A DNA stretch of 64,000 nucleotides from Phenylobacterium sp. (GCF_004799515.1 NZ_SSMX01000010.1:1-64000), one strand, 5' to 3'; positions 1-10,481 are shown, numbered from the stretch's first letter. The notes: generated by a model from the sequence alone, not told the origin. Numbers and translations: made by a program.

Positions 1-1985
<1,985 letters not shown>

Positions 1986-2013
1986 GCTTCGCCGGTCACC
2001 TTCAGAGACGAGA

Positions 2014-2041
2014 AGCCCCAGGTCCGCGCCTGGGGCTTTTT
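2014..2041 (+). terminator. Rho-independent terminator of clpA
   Basis: A 9-bp perfect stem AGCCCCAGG/CCTGGGGCT with loop TCCGCG is followed by TTTTT. It sits about 30 bp after the clpA stop, between convergent genes. Confidence 0.9.
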
Positions 2042-2055
2042 CGTGGACGGCTGGT

Positions 2056-2958
2056 TCAGTCCACGAACGGCTGGCGGCGGACGCCAGCCAGTACGGCGCG
2101 GGCGACCAGGATCGGGGCGAGCGGAGCCGGCCAGCCATTGCGCTTCGGCCAGGCCCAGCGGCCGGTCCTGACGTTGGGCGGCATCCGCAGGTCGAGGTCG
2201 CCCGCCGCCTCGTCCGAACTCATCGGCGTGTAGTAGAGGCAGTCCTCGAAATAGCAGTGGACCACCAGGGACCGGCGCGTGGAATCCGGGTCGAGGATCG
2301 GCGCGCCGCCGTGCGCCAGGTTGGCCGCCCAGACCAGGGCCTGGCCCTTCTTCAGCTCGGCTTGCCGCCGTGGCAGGCCGGCACCATCGATGCGCTCGGC
2401 GAAGCGTGGCTCGAAATGCAGCGCATAGTCGTCCGGCTGGGCGCGGCCGGCGTTCACGCCCGCATCGCGCATCGTCATCACCGGCAGGCGGTGGCTGCCG
2501 GGATAGTAGACCAGGGGGCCAGCGTCGGGCCGCACGTCCTCAAGCGCGATCCAGACGCCGCACATGAAGCGCGCCGGCACGCTGTGGAAGTGCACGGTGT
2601 CGGCATGCAGCGCCTGGGTGCTGCCGCGCCGGAAGTTGAGCGTCTGGAAGGGAAACGGGTCGCGTCCATAGGCCGCGCGCAGCCGCTCGCGCATGGCCGG
2701 CCAGACCGCCAGGCGCCGCACGGCGGGCGACCGGCGCCAGGCGTCCTGCACGCGCACCGCGCCGGCGTCGAAATAGGCTTCGGTCTCGGCGACGGCTTGG
2801 TCGCAGAGGGCGCGGGCCGCCTCGCCCAGGTCGACCACCGCATAGCCGTCCCGCGCCAGGTCGCGGACGAAGACCTCGGCGTCGGCGTCAAGACCGGCCC
2901 TCGCCAGATAGGCGTCCAGGCCGTCGCTCTCGAACCAGGGAACGTCCGGCAGGCTCAC
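2056..2958 (-). CDS. Phytanoyl-CoA dioxygenase (PhyH) family protein
   Basis: A 300-residue Fe(II)/2-oxoglutarate-dependent oxygenase of the PhyH family. The iron facial triad is visible as H118-x-D120 (in TQALHADTVHF) and H216 (AANLAHGG), with R229 as likely 2OG carboxylate ligand. The substrate cannot be inferred; family members hydroxylate lipids, ectoine and small metabolites. Translation starts at GTG 2958, which overlaps the stop of the HIT gene as GTGA, so the two are probably translationally coupled. It is convergent with clpA. Confidence 0.85.
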   Translation of the reverse strand: MSLPDVPWFESDGLDAYLARAGLDADAEVFVRDLARDGYAVVDLGEAARALCDQAVAETEAYFDAGAVRVQDAWRRSPAVRRLAVWPAMRERLRAAYGRDPFPFQTLNFRRGSTQALHADTVHFHSVPARFMCGVWIALEDVRPDAGPLVYYPGSHRLPVMTMRDAGVNAGRAQPDDYALHFEPRFAERIDGAGLPRRQAELKKGQALVWAANLAHGGAPILDPDSTRRSLVVHCYFEDCLYYTPMSSDEAAGDLDLRMPPNVRTGRWAWPKRNGWPAPLAPILVARAVLAGVRRQPFVD

Positions 2959-3392
2959 GCGATCTGGGCCGCGATCTCAGCGGCGAGCGCCTTCAGCTCC
3001 GTAGGATCGGCCATGCCGCCGGCCGCATGGCGACCCAGTTCGACGCCCTCCCAGCGCGGGATGATGTGGAAATGCAGGTGGTAGACCGTCTGGCCGGCGG
3101 TCGCGCCATTGAACTGCGTGACCACCAGGCCGTCGGGCTTCAGCGCCGCGCGCACGGCGCGGGCCACCCGCTGGACGCCCAGGATGACCTGGGTCAGCAC
3201 CGCCGGCTCCTCGTCCAGCAGGTTGCGGGCCTGGGAGTGCTTGGGGATCACCAGGGTGTGGCCGCGGGCCTGCGGGAAGACGTCCATGAAGGCGAAGACG
3301 TGGTCGTCCTCGAACACCCGGGCGGCCGGCGCCTCGCCACGCAGGATCTTGGCGAAGATGTTGCCGTCGTCGTAGGTCCCGTCCAAGCTCAT
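2955..3392 (-). CDS. HIT family protein (histidine triad nucleotide hydrolase)
   Basis: A 145-residue HIT-fold nucleotide-binding hydrolase/transferase. The signature H105-L-H107-F-H109-I-I-P near the C terminus is complete; H107 is the expected nucleophile. The start is placed at ATG 3392 (MSLDGTYDDGN). The frame remains open upstream, but the extra residues run into the divergent gene and look non-native. Substrates of bacterial HIT proteins are typically AMP-lysine-like or dinucleoside polyphosphates; the specific one here is unknown. First gene of a two-gene operon with the PhyH protein. Confidence 0.9.
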   Translation of the reverse strand: MSLDGTYDDGNIFAKILRGEAPAARVFEDDHVFAFMDVFPQARGHTLVIPKHSQARNLLDEEPAVLTQVILGVQRVARAVRAALKPDGLVVTQFNGATAGQTVYHLHFHIIPRWEGVELGRHAAGGMADPTELKALAAEIAAQIA

Positions 3393-3409
3393 GACGCTTA
3401 AGTCCCCCT

Positions 3410-3422
3410 GATTGTAACAATC
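3410..3422. promoter_or_regulatory. Palindrome in divergent promoter region (candidate operator)
   Basis: Perfect palindrome GATTGTAACAATC (6+1+6) in the 58-bp gap between the divergent HIT and DUF4287/DUF5655 genes. Its position would let one regulator control both. The regulator is unknown. Confidence 0.4.
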
Positions 3423-3450
3423 GTAGCAAATCGCTCTGGAGGGTGAAACG

Positions 3451-4041
3451 ATGGCCGCCGGCGATGACAAACTGACGCCGCCCAGCGGGCTTTCGCCGCG
3501 CCAGCAGAAGTGGTTCGCCTCGGTGCAGGCCAGCCTCGAGCGCGACACCGGCAAGACCCTCGAGGAATGGGTGGCGATCGCCAGGACCTGTCCGGAGACC
3601 AAGCCCCGCGCCCAGGCCGCCTGGTTCAAGGCTAACTACGGCCTCTTGCAGAACCGCGCCATGCACGTGCTGTCTGTCGCCTTTCCGTCCGAGACCGGCG
3701 GCTGGGCCGAGGCCGATGCGCTGCGCGAGGCGCTGTGGGCCGACCCGGCGTCGCGGGCGATCCTGGAGGCGGCGCAGGCCGCGGCCACCGCCCTGCCCGA
3801 CGTGGTCATGGGCCAGCGCAAGCAATTCACCGCCTTCTCCCGCGAGTTCCAGTTCGCCTCGCTCCGGCCGGTGAAAGGCGGCAAGGCCATGCTGGGCCTG
3901 GCGCTCGCGCCCGACGCCGACCCGCGCCTGGAAGCGCCGAAGAACGAGAGCTGGTCGGAGCGGCTGAAGGCCCGGATGCTGCTGGAGAGTCCCGCCGACC
4001 TCGATCCCGCGCTTCTGAGACAGGCGTGGGAGCGGAGTTAG
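3451..4041 (+). CDS. DUF4287/DUF5655 domain-containing protein
   Basis: A 196-residue cytoplasmic protein of unknown function. Residues about 18-75 match the DUF4287 pattern (a W-x-x-x-x-x-TGKTLEEWV helix followed by K-x-x-WFKANYGL). Residues about 120-185 resemble DUF5655 (MGQRKQFTAFSREFQFASL, then a hydrophobic strand GLALAP). The two domains commonly occur together. Preceded by GGAGG about 7 nt before ATG 3451. Its stop overlaps the stop of the convergent acyltransferase gene by 4 bp. Confidence 0.75.
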   Translation: MAAGDDKLTPPSGLSPRQQKWFASVQASLERDTGKTLEEWVAIARTCPETKPRAQAAWFKANYGLLQNRAMHVLSVAFPSETGGWAEADALREALWADPASRAILEAAQAAATALPDVVMGQRKQFTAFSREFQFASLRPVKGGKAMLGLALAPDADPRLEAPKNESWSERLKARMLLESPADLDPALLRQAWERS

Positions 4042-5204
4042 CTCTCCGCCTTGAACGGCGAATACTCCTCCGCCAGCCACTCCATCTCCTGCTCGACGCC
4101 CTGGCGTTCCTGCATCAAGAAACGTTCGACGGGACCGCGCAGCGCCGGGTCGGCGATGTAGTGGGCGGAGTAGACGGGCCTCGGCAGATAGCCGCGGGCG
4201 ATCTTGTGCTGGCCTTGCGCGCCGGCCTCGACGCGGGCCAGGCCGTGGGCGATGGCCCAGTCGATGGCCTGGTAGTAGCAGAGCTCGAAATGCAGGAAGG
4301 GCACGTCCTCGACGCAGCCCCAGTTGCGGCCATAGAGGCAGTCGTCGCCGATCAGGTTGAGCGCGCCGGCGATCCAGCGCTCGCCGCGCCTAGCCATGAC
4401 CAGCAACACACGGTCGGCCATCCGCTCGCCCAGCAGCGAGAAGAACGGCCGCGACAGATAGGGCCGGCCCCACTTGCGCGAGCCGGTGTCCATGTAGAAG
4501 CCAAAGAAGGCGTCCCAGTGCTCTTCGCCGATGTCCGCCCCGGTCAGGCAGAGTATCTCAAGCCCCTGCCCTGCGTCGCGGCGCTCGCGCCGGATGGTCT
4601 TGCGCCGGCCCGAGCTGAGCGCCCCCAGGAAGTCCTCGAACGCAGCGTAGCCGCGGTTCTCCCAGTGGTATTGCTGGCCTTCGCGCAGCGCCAGGCCCTG
4701 CCCGCCCATCCAGCGCCACTCGGCCTCGGTGGGGAAGTTGATGTGCAGGGACGAGGTCCCGTAGCGCTCGCAGAGCGTCAGCGCCCCGCCCAACAGGAAG
4801 GCCCGCGCCTCGTCCTCATTCACGTCCGGCCGGGCCAGCAGGCGCGCGCCGGTGGCCGGGGTGAAGGGCGCGGCCGACAGCAGCTTCGGATAGTACTGCC
4901 CGCCCGCCCGCTCGTAGGCGTCGGCCCAGGCGTGGTCGAAGATGTATTCCCCCTGGCTGTGGGACTTGCGGTAGAGCGGCATGACCGCGGCCACCCGGCC
5001 CGCCTCATCCTCCACCGCCAGATGCGTCGGACCCCAGCCGGTGCGCTCCACCGCGCAGCTCGACTCTTCCAGGGCGTCCAGGAAATCGTATTGGATGAAC
5101 GGGTTGCCGGCGTAGGCGGGGTTGGCGGCGCAGGCGTCCCAGGCCTCGCGCCCGATCTCGGCGATGCGGCGGGCCACGGTGACCGCCGGCTTCAGGGCGG
5201 TCAT
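4038..5204 (-). CDS. GNAT family N-acyltransferase, COG3146 (DUF482)
   Basis: A 388-residue member of the COG3146 family, a double-GNAT fold often annotated as a peptidogalycan biosynthesis protein; the reaction is not established. Recognisable blocks are NPFIQYDFLDALEES near the N terminus, SSLHINFPTEAE in the middle, SGRRKTIRRERR, and the C-terminal RVEAGAQGQHKIARGY motif typical of the family. No signal peptide, so cytoplasmic. Last gene of an apparent RidA-GDPD-COG3146 operon (7-bp gap to GDPD). Confidence 0.85.
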   Translation of the reverse strand: MTALKPAVTVARRIAEIGREAWDACAANPAYAGNPFIQYDFLDALEESSCAVERTGWGPTHLAVEDEAGRVAAVMPLYRKSHSQGEYIFDHAWADAYERAGGQYYPKLLSAAPFTPATGARLLARPDVNEDEARAFLLGGALTLCERYGTSSLHINFPTEAEWRWMGGQGLALREGQQYHWENRGYAAFEDFLGALSSGRRKTIRRERRDAGQGLEILCLTGADIGEEHWDAFFGFYMDTGSRKWGRPYLSRPFFSLLGERMADRVLLVMARRGERWIAGALNLIGDDCLYGRNWGCVEDVPFLHFELCYYQAIDWAIAHGLARVEAGAQGQHKIARGYLPRPVYSAHYIADPALRGPVERFLMQERQGVEQEMEWLAEEYSPFKAES

Positions 5205-5211
5205 CGGAGCC

Positions 5212-5976
5212 TCAGCAAGGGGCGAAACCTTCGAAGATCAGGTTGTCGCAACTGTCGCGCACCGCCTCCCACTGCTCCGGCTTGCGCACGGTCCAGGCGA
5301 TGACCGGCAGGCCCTCGACGCGCAGGCCGCTGGCCGCCTCGCTGGGCAGCATGTCGAGGCCGAGCGCCAGGAAATGCGGCCGGGCGATGGCCACATGCTC
5401 CAGCCGCGCGAAGCTGCAGCGCTGTTCCTCCGAAAGCTGCGGGGCGCGGTCGTAGGAATAGGAATCGAGGCCGCGCAGGACGCCCGGGAACCGCTCGGCG
5501 AACCAGGCGTGGCTGTAGGGGTTGAAGCCGATCACGCAGACCGGGCCCGCGTGGTCGATGATGATCTCGTGGGTGCGCTGCTCCAGCGGCCCGACCCGGC
5601 CGTAGGGCGTCTTCAGCTCGATATGGACCAGCGCCCGGCGGCCGACCAGGGCCAGGGTCTCGACCAGGGTCGGGATGCGCTCGTCTGTCCCCTTCAGGCG
5701 CAGCTCGGCCAGCTCGGCGGCGGTGCGGTCGCCGAGCCGGCCCGGCGCGCCGGTCATCCGCGCCAGGTCGTCGTCGTGGAAGACCATGGCCTCGCCGTCG
5801 GCGGAAAGCTGCACATCGAGTTCGATGCCGTAGCCCGCGGCGCAGGCGGCCTGGAAGGCGGCGAGCGAGTTCTCCGGCGCCCCATCGGGGCTCCACAAGC
5901 CGCGGTGCGCCACCGGCGGGTGGAAGAGCCGCTCCCACGCCTCGCCGAATTGCGCCTGCCGTTCGGTGTCTCTCAC
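5212..5976 (-). CDS. Glycerophosphodiester phosphodiesterase
   Basis: A 254-residue GDPD-family TIM-barrel hydrolase that would cleave glycerophosphodiesters to glycerol-3-phosphate and an alcohol. Catalytic and metal-site motifs are present: AHRGLWSPDGAPENS (catalytic HR, metal Glu), GIELDVQLSADGE (ELD), and MVFHDDDLARMTG (second catalytic His). No signal peptide, so a cytoplasmic UgpQ-like role is more likely than a periplasmic GlpQ one. The start is GTG 5976, overlapping the RidA stop as GTGA. Confidence 0.92.
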   Translation of the reverse strand: MRDTERQAQFGEAWERLFHPPVAHRGLWSPDGAPENSLAAFQAACAAGYGIELDVQLSADGEAMVFHDDDLARMTGAPGRLGDRTAAELAELRLKGTDERIPTLVETLALVGRRALVHIELKTPYGRVGPLEQRTHEIIIDHAGPVCVIGFNPYSHAWFAERFPGVLRGLDSYSYDRAPQLSEEQRCSFARLEHVAIARPHFLALGLDMLPSEAASGLRVEGLPVIAWTVRKPEQWEAVRDSCDNLIFEGFAPC

Positions 5977-6434
5977 CGGATGGCCACCACCGCGTCGACC
6001 TCGACGGCGAAGTTCATCGGCAGGCGATAGACGCCCACCGCCGAGCGGGCGTGGCGGCCGGCGTCGCCGAAGGCCTCGACCATCAGGTCCGAGCAGCCGT
6101 TCACCACCTGCGGGATCTCGATGAAGTTCGGGCCGGCCTGGACGAAGCCGCCCAGCTTGACCACCCGCACCACCCGGTCGAGGTCGCCTTCACAGGCGGC
6201 GCGCATCTGGGCCAGCAGCGATAGGCCGCACAGCCGGGCCGCGCGCTTGGCGGCCTCCATGTCGACATCCTCGCCGACCACGCCCTTGATCCCGCCATTG
6301 GCGTCCAGGGACACCTGGCCGGAGATGTGGACGAGGTCGCCTACCCGCACGAAGGGGACGTAGTTGGCGACAGGGGCGTTCGGCTGCGGCAGGACGATAC
6401 CGGCGGCGGCCAGGCGGTCTTCGATCTGTGACAT
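5973..6434 (-). CDS. RidA family protein
   Basis: A 153-residue YjgF/YER057c/UK114 protein. RidA enzymes hydrolyse reactive enamine/imine intermediates from PLP enzymes. The family features VGDLVHISGQVSLDANG and VVRVVKLGGFVQA are present. It is longer than canonical RidA (about 128 residues) and resembles the Rid1-7-type subgroups, so imine deaminase activity is not assured. The start is set at ATG 6434 (MSQIEDRL). First gene of the GDPD/acyltransferase operon. Confidence 0.88.
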   Translation of the reverse strand: MSQIEDRLAAAGIVLPQPNAPVANYVPFVRVGDLVHISGQVSLDANGGIKGVVGEDVDMEAAKRAARLCGLSLLAQMRAACEGDLDRVVRVVKLGGFVQAGPNFIEIPQVVNGCSDLMVEAFGDAGRHARSAVGVYRLPMNFAVEVDAVVAIR

Positions 6435-6481
6435 GGGCGAAGGTCTAGCGCCCAAGTTCGCCGGAGAACAGACACCTCACG

Positions 6482-6513
6482 AGAAAAGGGCCGGAGCTTT
6501 CGCTCCGGCCCTT
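6482..6513 (-). terminator. Rho-independent terminator of the phasin gene
   Basis: A 12-bp stem AAGGGCCGGAGC/GCTCCGGCCCTT with a 4-nt loop. On the minus strand it is followed by TTTTCTC, about 55 bp beyond the phasin stop. Confidence 0.85.
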
Positions 6514-6567
6514 CACGCCCATCGGTCCCGTACTAACGCTGGGGCCGTACGCGGGAGACTGGTTGTC

Positions 6568-7008
6568 TTAGCGAGCGGCTTGCAGGCGCTCGACCATGGC
6601 GGTCATGCGCTCGTTCAGCGGCTTCATGCTGTCCTTCACCGAGGCCGAAACGGTCTCGGTCATGCGGCCCATCTCGGCCATGTAGGCTTCCAGCGCGGTC
6701 TTGGCGAAGGAGGTCTGCAGCTCGACGACTTCCTGCACGCTCTTGGCCGAGGTCAGCGACTTGGCGGCCGCGACGTTCGACTCGAAGGAGGTCTTGGAGA
6801 AGGCCATCGCCTGGGCGCCCAGGGCTTCCGCGCCCTTGGTGGCGGCGGTGACCGAGGCCACGACCGCTTCCAGGTTCTTCTTGGAATGGGCGTTGGCGTC
6901 GTTCAGGGCGGCGAGGGTCTTCTCGACGCCGTCCTTGAAGGCGGTGTTGGAGGCGGTGGTGAACTGGTCGACCGTGGACTTCACGGCTTCGGCGGCGGCG
7001 GCGGCCAT
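6568..7008 (-). CDS. Phasin family protein (PHA granule-associated)
   Basis: A 146-residue Ala/Lys/Glu/Thr-rich helical protein without signal peptide. The region FSKTSFESNVAAAKSLTSAK followed by EVVELQTSFAKTALEAYM matches the phasin_2 core (helical amphipathic segments that coat polyhydroxyalkanoate granules). Phasins control granule number and size and act in the cytoplasm. AGGAG lies just upstream of ATG 7008. Monocistronic, with its own terminator and a promoter region bearing two PhaR-like palindromes. Confidence 0.92.
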   Translation of the reverse strand: MAAAAAEAVKSTVDQFTTASNTAFKDGVEKTLAALNDANAHSKKNLEAVVASVTAATKGAEALGAQAMAFSKTSFESNVAAAKSLTSAKSVQEVVELQTSFAKTALEAYMAEMGRMTETVSASVKDSMKPLNERMTAMVERLQAAR

Positions 7009-7072
7009 GGTGAGCTCCTGGTTTGAGGGCGGTACGGACGATCCGGGGGTGATCGCCGATCAACGCAGGGCT

Positions 7073-7122
7073 GTTGTCTCATGTTGCAGTGCAGCAGTCA
7101 ACGACTTTTGTGCACTGCACAA
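7073..7122 (-). promoter_or_regulatory. Phasin promoter with two PhaR-like operator palindromes
   Basis: Reading the minus strand, TTGACT (7101-7096) and a weak GACAAC (7078-7073) are 17 bp apart. The imperfect palindrome TGTTGCAGTGCAGCA (7082-7096) fills the spacer, and the perfect palindrome TTGTGCACTGCACAA (7108-7122) lies just upstream of the -35. PhaR repressors of PHA-producing proteobacteria bind TGC-rich palindromes of this kind and repress phasin genes. The site-to-site distance is 26 bp. The assignment to PhaR is inferred from motif and target. Confidence 0.65.
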
Positions 7123-7301
7123 CGACGTGAATGGCGAACGAGTCGCTTGCGGGCCAAGCGGTTTCAGCCCATCTGCGGGCGCCGCGACATTTCAGCCCGT
7201 TCAATTCCTGTTTACTCTAATTTCAGGTTCAGGCTGTCATGCTACGGAGATTCACGAGCAGTCTGACGCTGTTCGCAAACCTTTGATTCGACGGACGAAG
7301 C

Positions 7302-8576
7302 ATGATCGCCACGCGCGCCCGCCGGCTGTTCCTCGCGTTAGGTCTGGCCGCCACCACCGCCCTGGGTTCCATCGCCACCCCGGCCGCCGCCCAAATCCCC
7401 TATTTCCAGAACCTGCTGGCGGCCTCGCAGACCAAGTACGCGGCCGTCGTGGTGGACGCCAAGACGGGCGAGATCCTCTACGCCAAGCATGCCGACAGCC
7501 CGCGCTACCCGGCCTCGATCACCAAGGTGATGACGCTCTACCTGACCTTCGAGGCCCTGGCTTCGGGCAAGCTGCACCTGGAGGACCGGGTGACGTTCTC
7601 GCCGCACGCCGCGGCCCAGGCGCCGTCGAAGCTGGGCGTGCGCCCCGGCGACTCCATCTCCGTGGACGAGGCCATCGAGGCCATGACCACGCTGTCGGCC
7701 AACGACGCCGCCGTCGCCATGGGCGAGAAGCTGGGCGGCACGGAAAGCCGCTTCTCCGCCCTGATGACCCTCCGCGCCCAGGAGCTGGGCATGCAGAACA
7801 CCCACTTCGCCAACGCCAACGGCCTGCCCGACAGCCGCAACCTGTCGACGGCCCGCGACATCGCCATCATGTCGCGCGCGGTGATGCGCGACTTCCCGCA
7901 GTACTACCACTACTTCAGCCTGGAAGAGTTCCCGTTCCGGGGCCGTGAGATCACCAGCCACAACCATCTGCTGGGTCCCGGCGTGGACGGGCTCAAGACC
8001 GGCTTCACCAACGCTTCGGGCTTCAACATCGCCGTCTCCGGCGTGCGCGACGACCGCCGCCTGATCGTGGTGGTGATGGGCGGGCCGACCCGCGTGGCGC
8101 GCGACCAGAACGCCGAGGACCTGCTGCTCACCGGCTTCGACGTCATGCGCCGCCGCGCCAACGGCGAGAAGATCGTCGTGGCCCAGAACATGTTCGAGCC
8201 GACCGAGTTGAACGGCCCGGTGGTGCGCCCGCCGGTGGAACAGGGCGATGGCGACCAGGATTCGCTGAAGATCCAGCTCACCGGCGCGCCCGCCGCCAGG
8301 GCCGGCAAGGTCACGGTCGAGACCCGCGCCCACATCACCAAGGCCAAGTGGGCCGTGCAGGTGGGAGAATTCCACTCCAAGTCCGAGGCCCACGCCCAGA
8401 TCGCCTTGGTCGAGAAGAAGTTCGCCGACCATTTCGACGGCGCCCGCGGCGCGGCCGACAAGGCCGGGCGGCGCTACAAGGCGGTGTTCACCGGCCTGAC
8501 CGAAACCGACGCCAAGGACGCCTGCCACGCCCTCAAGGCCCGGCGGCTTGCCTGCGTGGTGATCGACCCCGCCTGA
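7302..8576 (+). CDS. D-alanyl-D-alanine carboxypeptidase with C-terminal SPOR domain
   Basis: A 424-residue S11 penicillin-binding protein that trims D-Ala from peptidoglycan pentapeptides in the periplasm. A signal peptide ends near residue 30 (ATPAAA). The catalytic motifs are complete: S72-I-T-K75, S132-A-N134 and K232-T-G. Residues about 340-422 form a SPOR domain (KWAVQVGEFHSKSEAHAQI through the final beta strand), which binds denuded septal glycan and suggests recruitment to the division site. This DacA/DacC-SPOR fusion is common in Alphaproteobacteria. It is divergent from the phasin gene across 293 bp. Confidence 0.93.
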   Translation: MIATRARRLFLALGLAATTALGSIATPAAAQIPYFQNLLAASQTKYAAVVVDAKTGEILYAKHADSPRYPASITKVMTLYLTFEALASGKLHLEDRVTFSPHAAAQAPSKLGVRPGDSISVDEAIEAMTTLSANDAAVAMGEKLGGTESRFSALMTLRAQELGMQNTHFANANGLPDSRNLSTARDIAIMSRAVMRDFPQYYHYFSLEEFPFRGREITSHNHLLGPGVDGLKTGFTNASGFNIAVSGVRDDRRLIVVVMGGPTRVARDQNAEDLLLTGFDVMRRRANGEKIVVAQNMFEPTELNGPVVRPPVEQGDGDQDSLKIQLTGAPAARAGKVTVETRAHITKAKWAVQVGEFHSKSEAHAQIALVEKKFADHFDGARGAADKAGRRYKAVFTGLTETDAKDACHALKARRLACVVIDPA

Positions 8577-8618
8577 TCTGACGGGCTGGCGAGCCGGCGC
8601 CTTCGAACTCGCCGGGAA

Positions 8619-9050
8619 CTAGTCGCTCAGCAATCGATCGCGTGCGGCGTTGAGCTGCGCCGCGAGGCCCGTCGTGCCGCCCTTGTCCGGGTGGGCCATG
8701 CGTATCAACCGGCTGTAGGCGGCCTGGATTTCGTCAGCCGTGGCGTCAGGCCCAACGCCCAGGATCGAGCAAGCCTCCTGACGGCTCATGCCGCGCTCCG
8801 GCGGCGGCGGAGGGACGGCCGCCCTCGGCCCGTTGATCCGCGCCGAGGTCACAAGCCACAGGCCCAGGATCACCAGGATGATCGAAATCTCCCAGCCCCC
8901 GCGTAGGCCAACGTAGGCGGCCGCCGCGAAGGCCGCGAGCGCGAAGGCGCCGGACAGCAGCCGCCACTCCCGGCGCTTGAACACCGTCTGTCCCCGCCCG
9001 AGCCCCACCAACAGCCACAGGATCGCCGCCCCGAAGGCGAGGTAGAGCAT
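8619..9050 (-). CDS. Membrane-anchored DnaJ-domain protein
   Basis: A 143-residue protein with hydrophobic segments at about 1-19, 32-50 and 53-70, followed by a J-domain at about 91-143. The HPD motif is H120-P121-D122 (MAHPDKGG), so it should stimulate an Hsp70 ATPase. The C-terminal position of the J-domain after a membrane anchor resembles Tim14/Pam18-like proteins of Alphaproteobacteria. It lies 6 bp downstream of mipZ on the same strand, probably co-transcribed. Confidence 0.85.
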   Translation of the reverse strand: MLYLAFGAAILWLLVGLGRGQTVFKRREWRLLSGAFALAAFAAAAYVGLRGGWEISIILVILGLWLVTSARINGPRAAVPPPPPERGMSRQEACSILGVGPDATADEIQAAYSRLIRMAHPDKGGTTGLAAQLNAARDRLLSD

Positions 9051-9056
9051 GGGCGC

Positions 9057-9890
9057 CTATTCCGCGGCGATCTGCTCGGCGTCAGAGAAGCCGGAAAGGC
9101 CGAGCGCGGTCATCAGGGCCCGCAGTTCCTGGCGCGCGGCCACGTGCTGCAGCGACATGACCACCGGGCGGATCGACGGCGACAGGTCCGCCACCGTCAG
9201 GCCGAAGGGGAACAGCTCGCGGTAGATCACCCGGTCGCGCAGGCCTGGGCCGATGCGGAAGCCGACCTTGCGCGACAGCGCCTCGATCCTCTCCTCCAGG
9301 CGCTTGCGGTTGCGCGCCTCAGTCGGCGCCAGGCGGTTGCGCAGCACCACCCAGTCGATCTGCTTGCGGTCCTTGACCGCGCGGGCCTTGCGGCTTTCCC
9401 AGACCGTCTCGGAATAGAGGCTGTGGCGCTTCAGCTCGAGCGTCACCGGGTCGACCACGCCCAGCATGTCGAAGTCGACGAAGCTGTCGTTCATCGGGGT
9501 GACGATCAGGTCGGCCAGGCCATGGGCGGCGCGGCTGATGGCGGTGTCACTGCCGGGGGTGTCGATCAGCACGAAGTCGGCGCGCTGGGCGACGTCGGCG
9601 AAGGCGTCCTCGAAGCGGGCCAGGGCCTCGGCGTCGGAGGCCTTGGCCAGGGTCTTGCCATCGGCGCTCAGCGGATGTTCGATCGGCATCGGGGCCGTGA
9701 CGTCGTTGGCGGCCAGCCACGCGCGGCGGTTGGCGAAGAAGTGGCCCATGGACTGCTGGCGCAGGTCCAGGTCCAGCACCGCGACCTTGGCCTCGGCGTG
9801 CAGCAGGGCTGCGGCGGTATGGATGGCGATGGTGGACTTGCCCGCCCCGCCCTTTTCGTTGCCCACCACGATGACGCTGGCCTGCGGCAT
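9057..9890 (-). CDS. mipZ: MipZ, ParA-like division-plane positioning ATPase
   Basis: A 277-residue deviant Walker ATPase. The N-terminal VGNEKGGAGKST motif (signature lysine K13, P-loop K18), VLDLDLRQQSMGHFF (Walker A'), and LIDTPGSDTAISR (Walker B) are intact. The segment MNDSFVDFDMLGVVDPVTLEL and the GFRIGPGLRDRVIYRELFPF stretch are typical of MipZ rather than generic ParA. In Caulobacter, MipZ forms a bipolar gradient with ParB and blocks FtsZ assembly away from midcell. Its presence strongly supports a Caulobacterales-type host. Confidence 0.95.
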   Translation of the reverse strand: MPQASVIVVGNEKGGAGKSTIAIHTAAALLHAEAKVAVLDLDLRQQSMGHFFANRRAWLAANDVTAPMPIEHPLSADGKTLAKASDAEALARFEDAFADVAQRADFVLIDTPGSDTAISRAAHGLADLIVTPMNDSFVDFDMLGVVDPVTLELKRHSLYSETVWESRKARAVKDRKQIDWVVLRNRLAPTEARNRKRLEERIEALSRKVGFRIGPGLRDRVIYRELFPFGLTVADLSPSIRPVVMSLQHVAARQELRALMTALGLSGFSDAEQIAAE

Positions 9891-10014
9891 GGTCTTAAGT
9901 CTCCGGAAACGAATCGGCTGAGGGCCGACTCACGTCTGGCCTAGGTGAGCGCGCCGGGCGAAGCGAGGTCAACGCGCCGATGGCCGCCGGCTGTGGATTG
10001 GCCGGCGCGGAGGC

Positions 10015-10422
10015 CTACCAGGCGCCCACTTCGCGCAACTGGCGGGCGAGTTCGGCGGGAACGTCGCCGAAGCTGTCCTGCGCCAGATCGGGCGGCGCAT
10101 CCTTGCCCTCGAGATAGCGCCAGCCCTGGAAGGCGCGGCGCGGGGTCGGCGCCACGCGCAATGGGGTCTCGTCGAGCGTCACCTCGCAGCGGGCGGCAGG
10201 CCCCTCGCCCACCGTGTTCACGTCCAGGATCGCCTGGCGGCAGAGGATCATGCCTTTGAAGACGCGGTAGACCGAACCGCCGTCCATCAACTCCGCCGCC
10301 CGCTTGGGCGTCTGCCGGGTGCGCAGGATCCAGGGCTGGCCGGGCGTGTGGGCCGCCCGCCATTCGAGCAGCTCCTCGACCGTGTCGCAGCCGACCACCA
10401 GCTTGATCATGTGCAGGACCAT
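10015..10422 (-). CDS. DUF1489 family protein
   Basis: A 135-residue protein matching the alphaproteobacterial DUF1489 family: LHMIKLVVGCDTVEELLEW at the N terminus, TRQTPKRAAELMDGGSVYRV, and FKGMILCRQAILDV. Function unknown. No signal peptide or membrane segment. The start is ATG 10422; an internal ATG at 10410 (MIKLV) is possible. It sits between mipZ and the enoyl-CoA hydratase gene on the same strand, with gaps of 124 and 59 bp. Confidence 0.88.
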   Translation of the reverse strand: MVLHMIKLVVGCDTVEELLEWRAAHTPGQPWILRTRQTPKRAAELMDGGSVYRVFKGMILCRQAILDVNTVGEGPAARCEVTLDETPLRVAPTPRRAFQGWRYLEGKDAPPDLAQDSFGDVPAELARQLREVGAW

Positions 10423-10481
10423 GACCTTGGATTAGGTCGCGCCCTCCATTTTGGCCAGAGGGGCTTTGGCCGCAGACGGTC

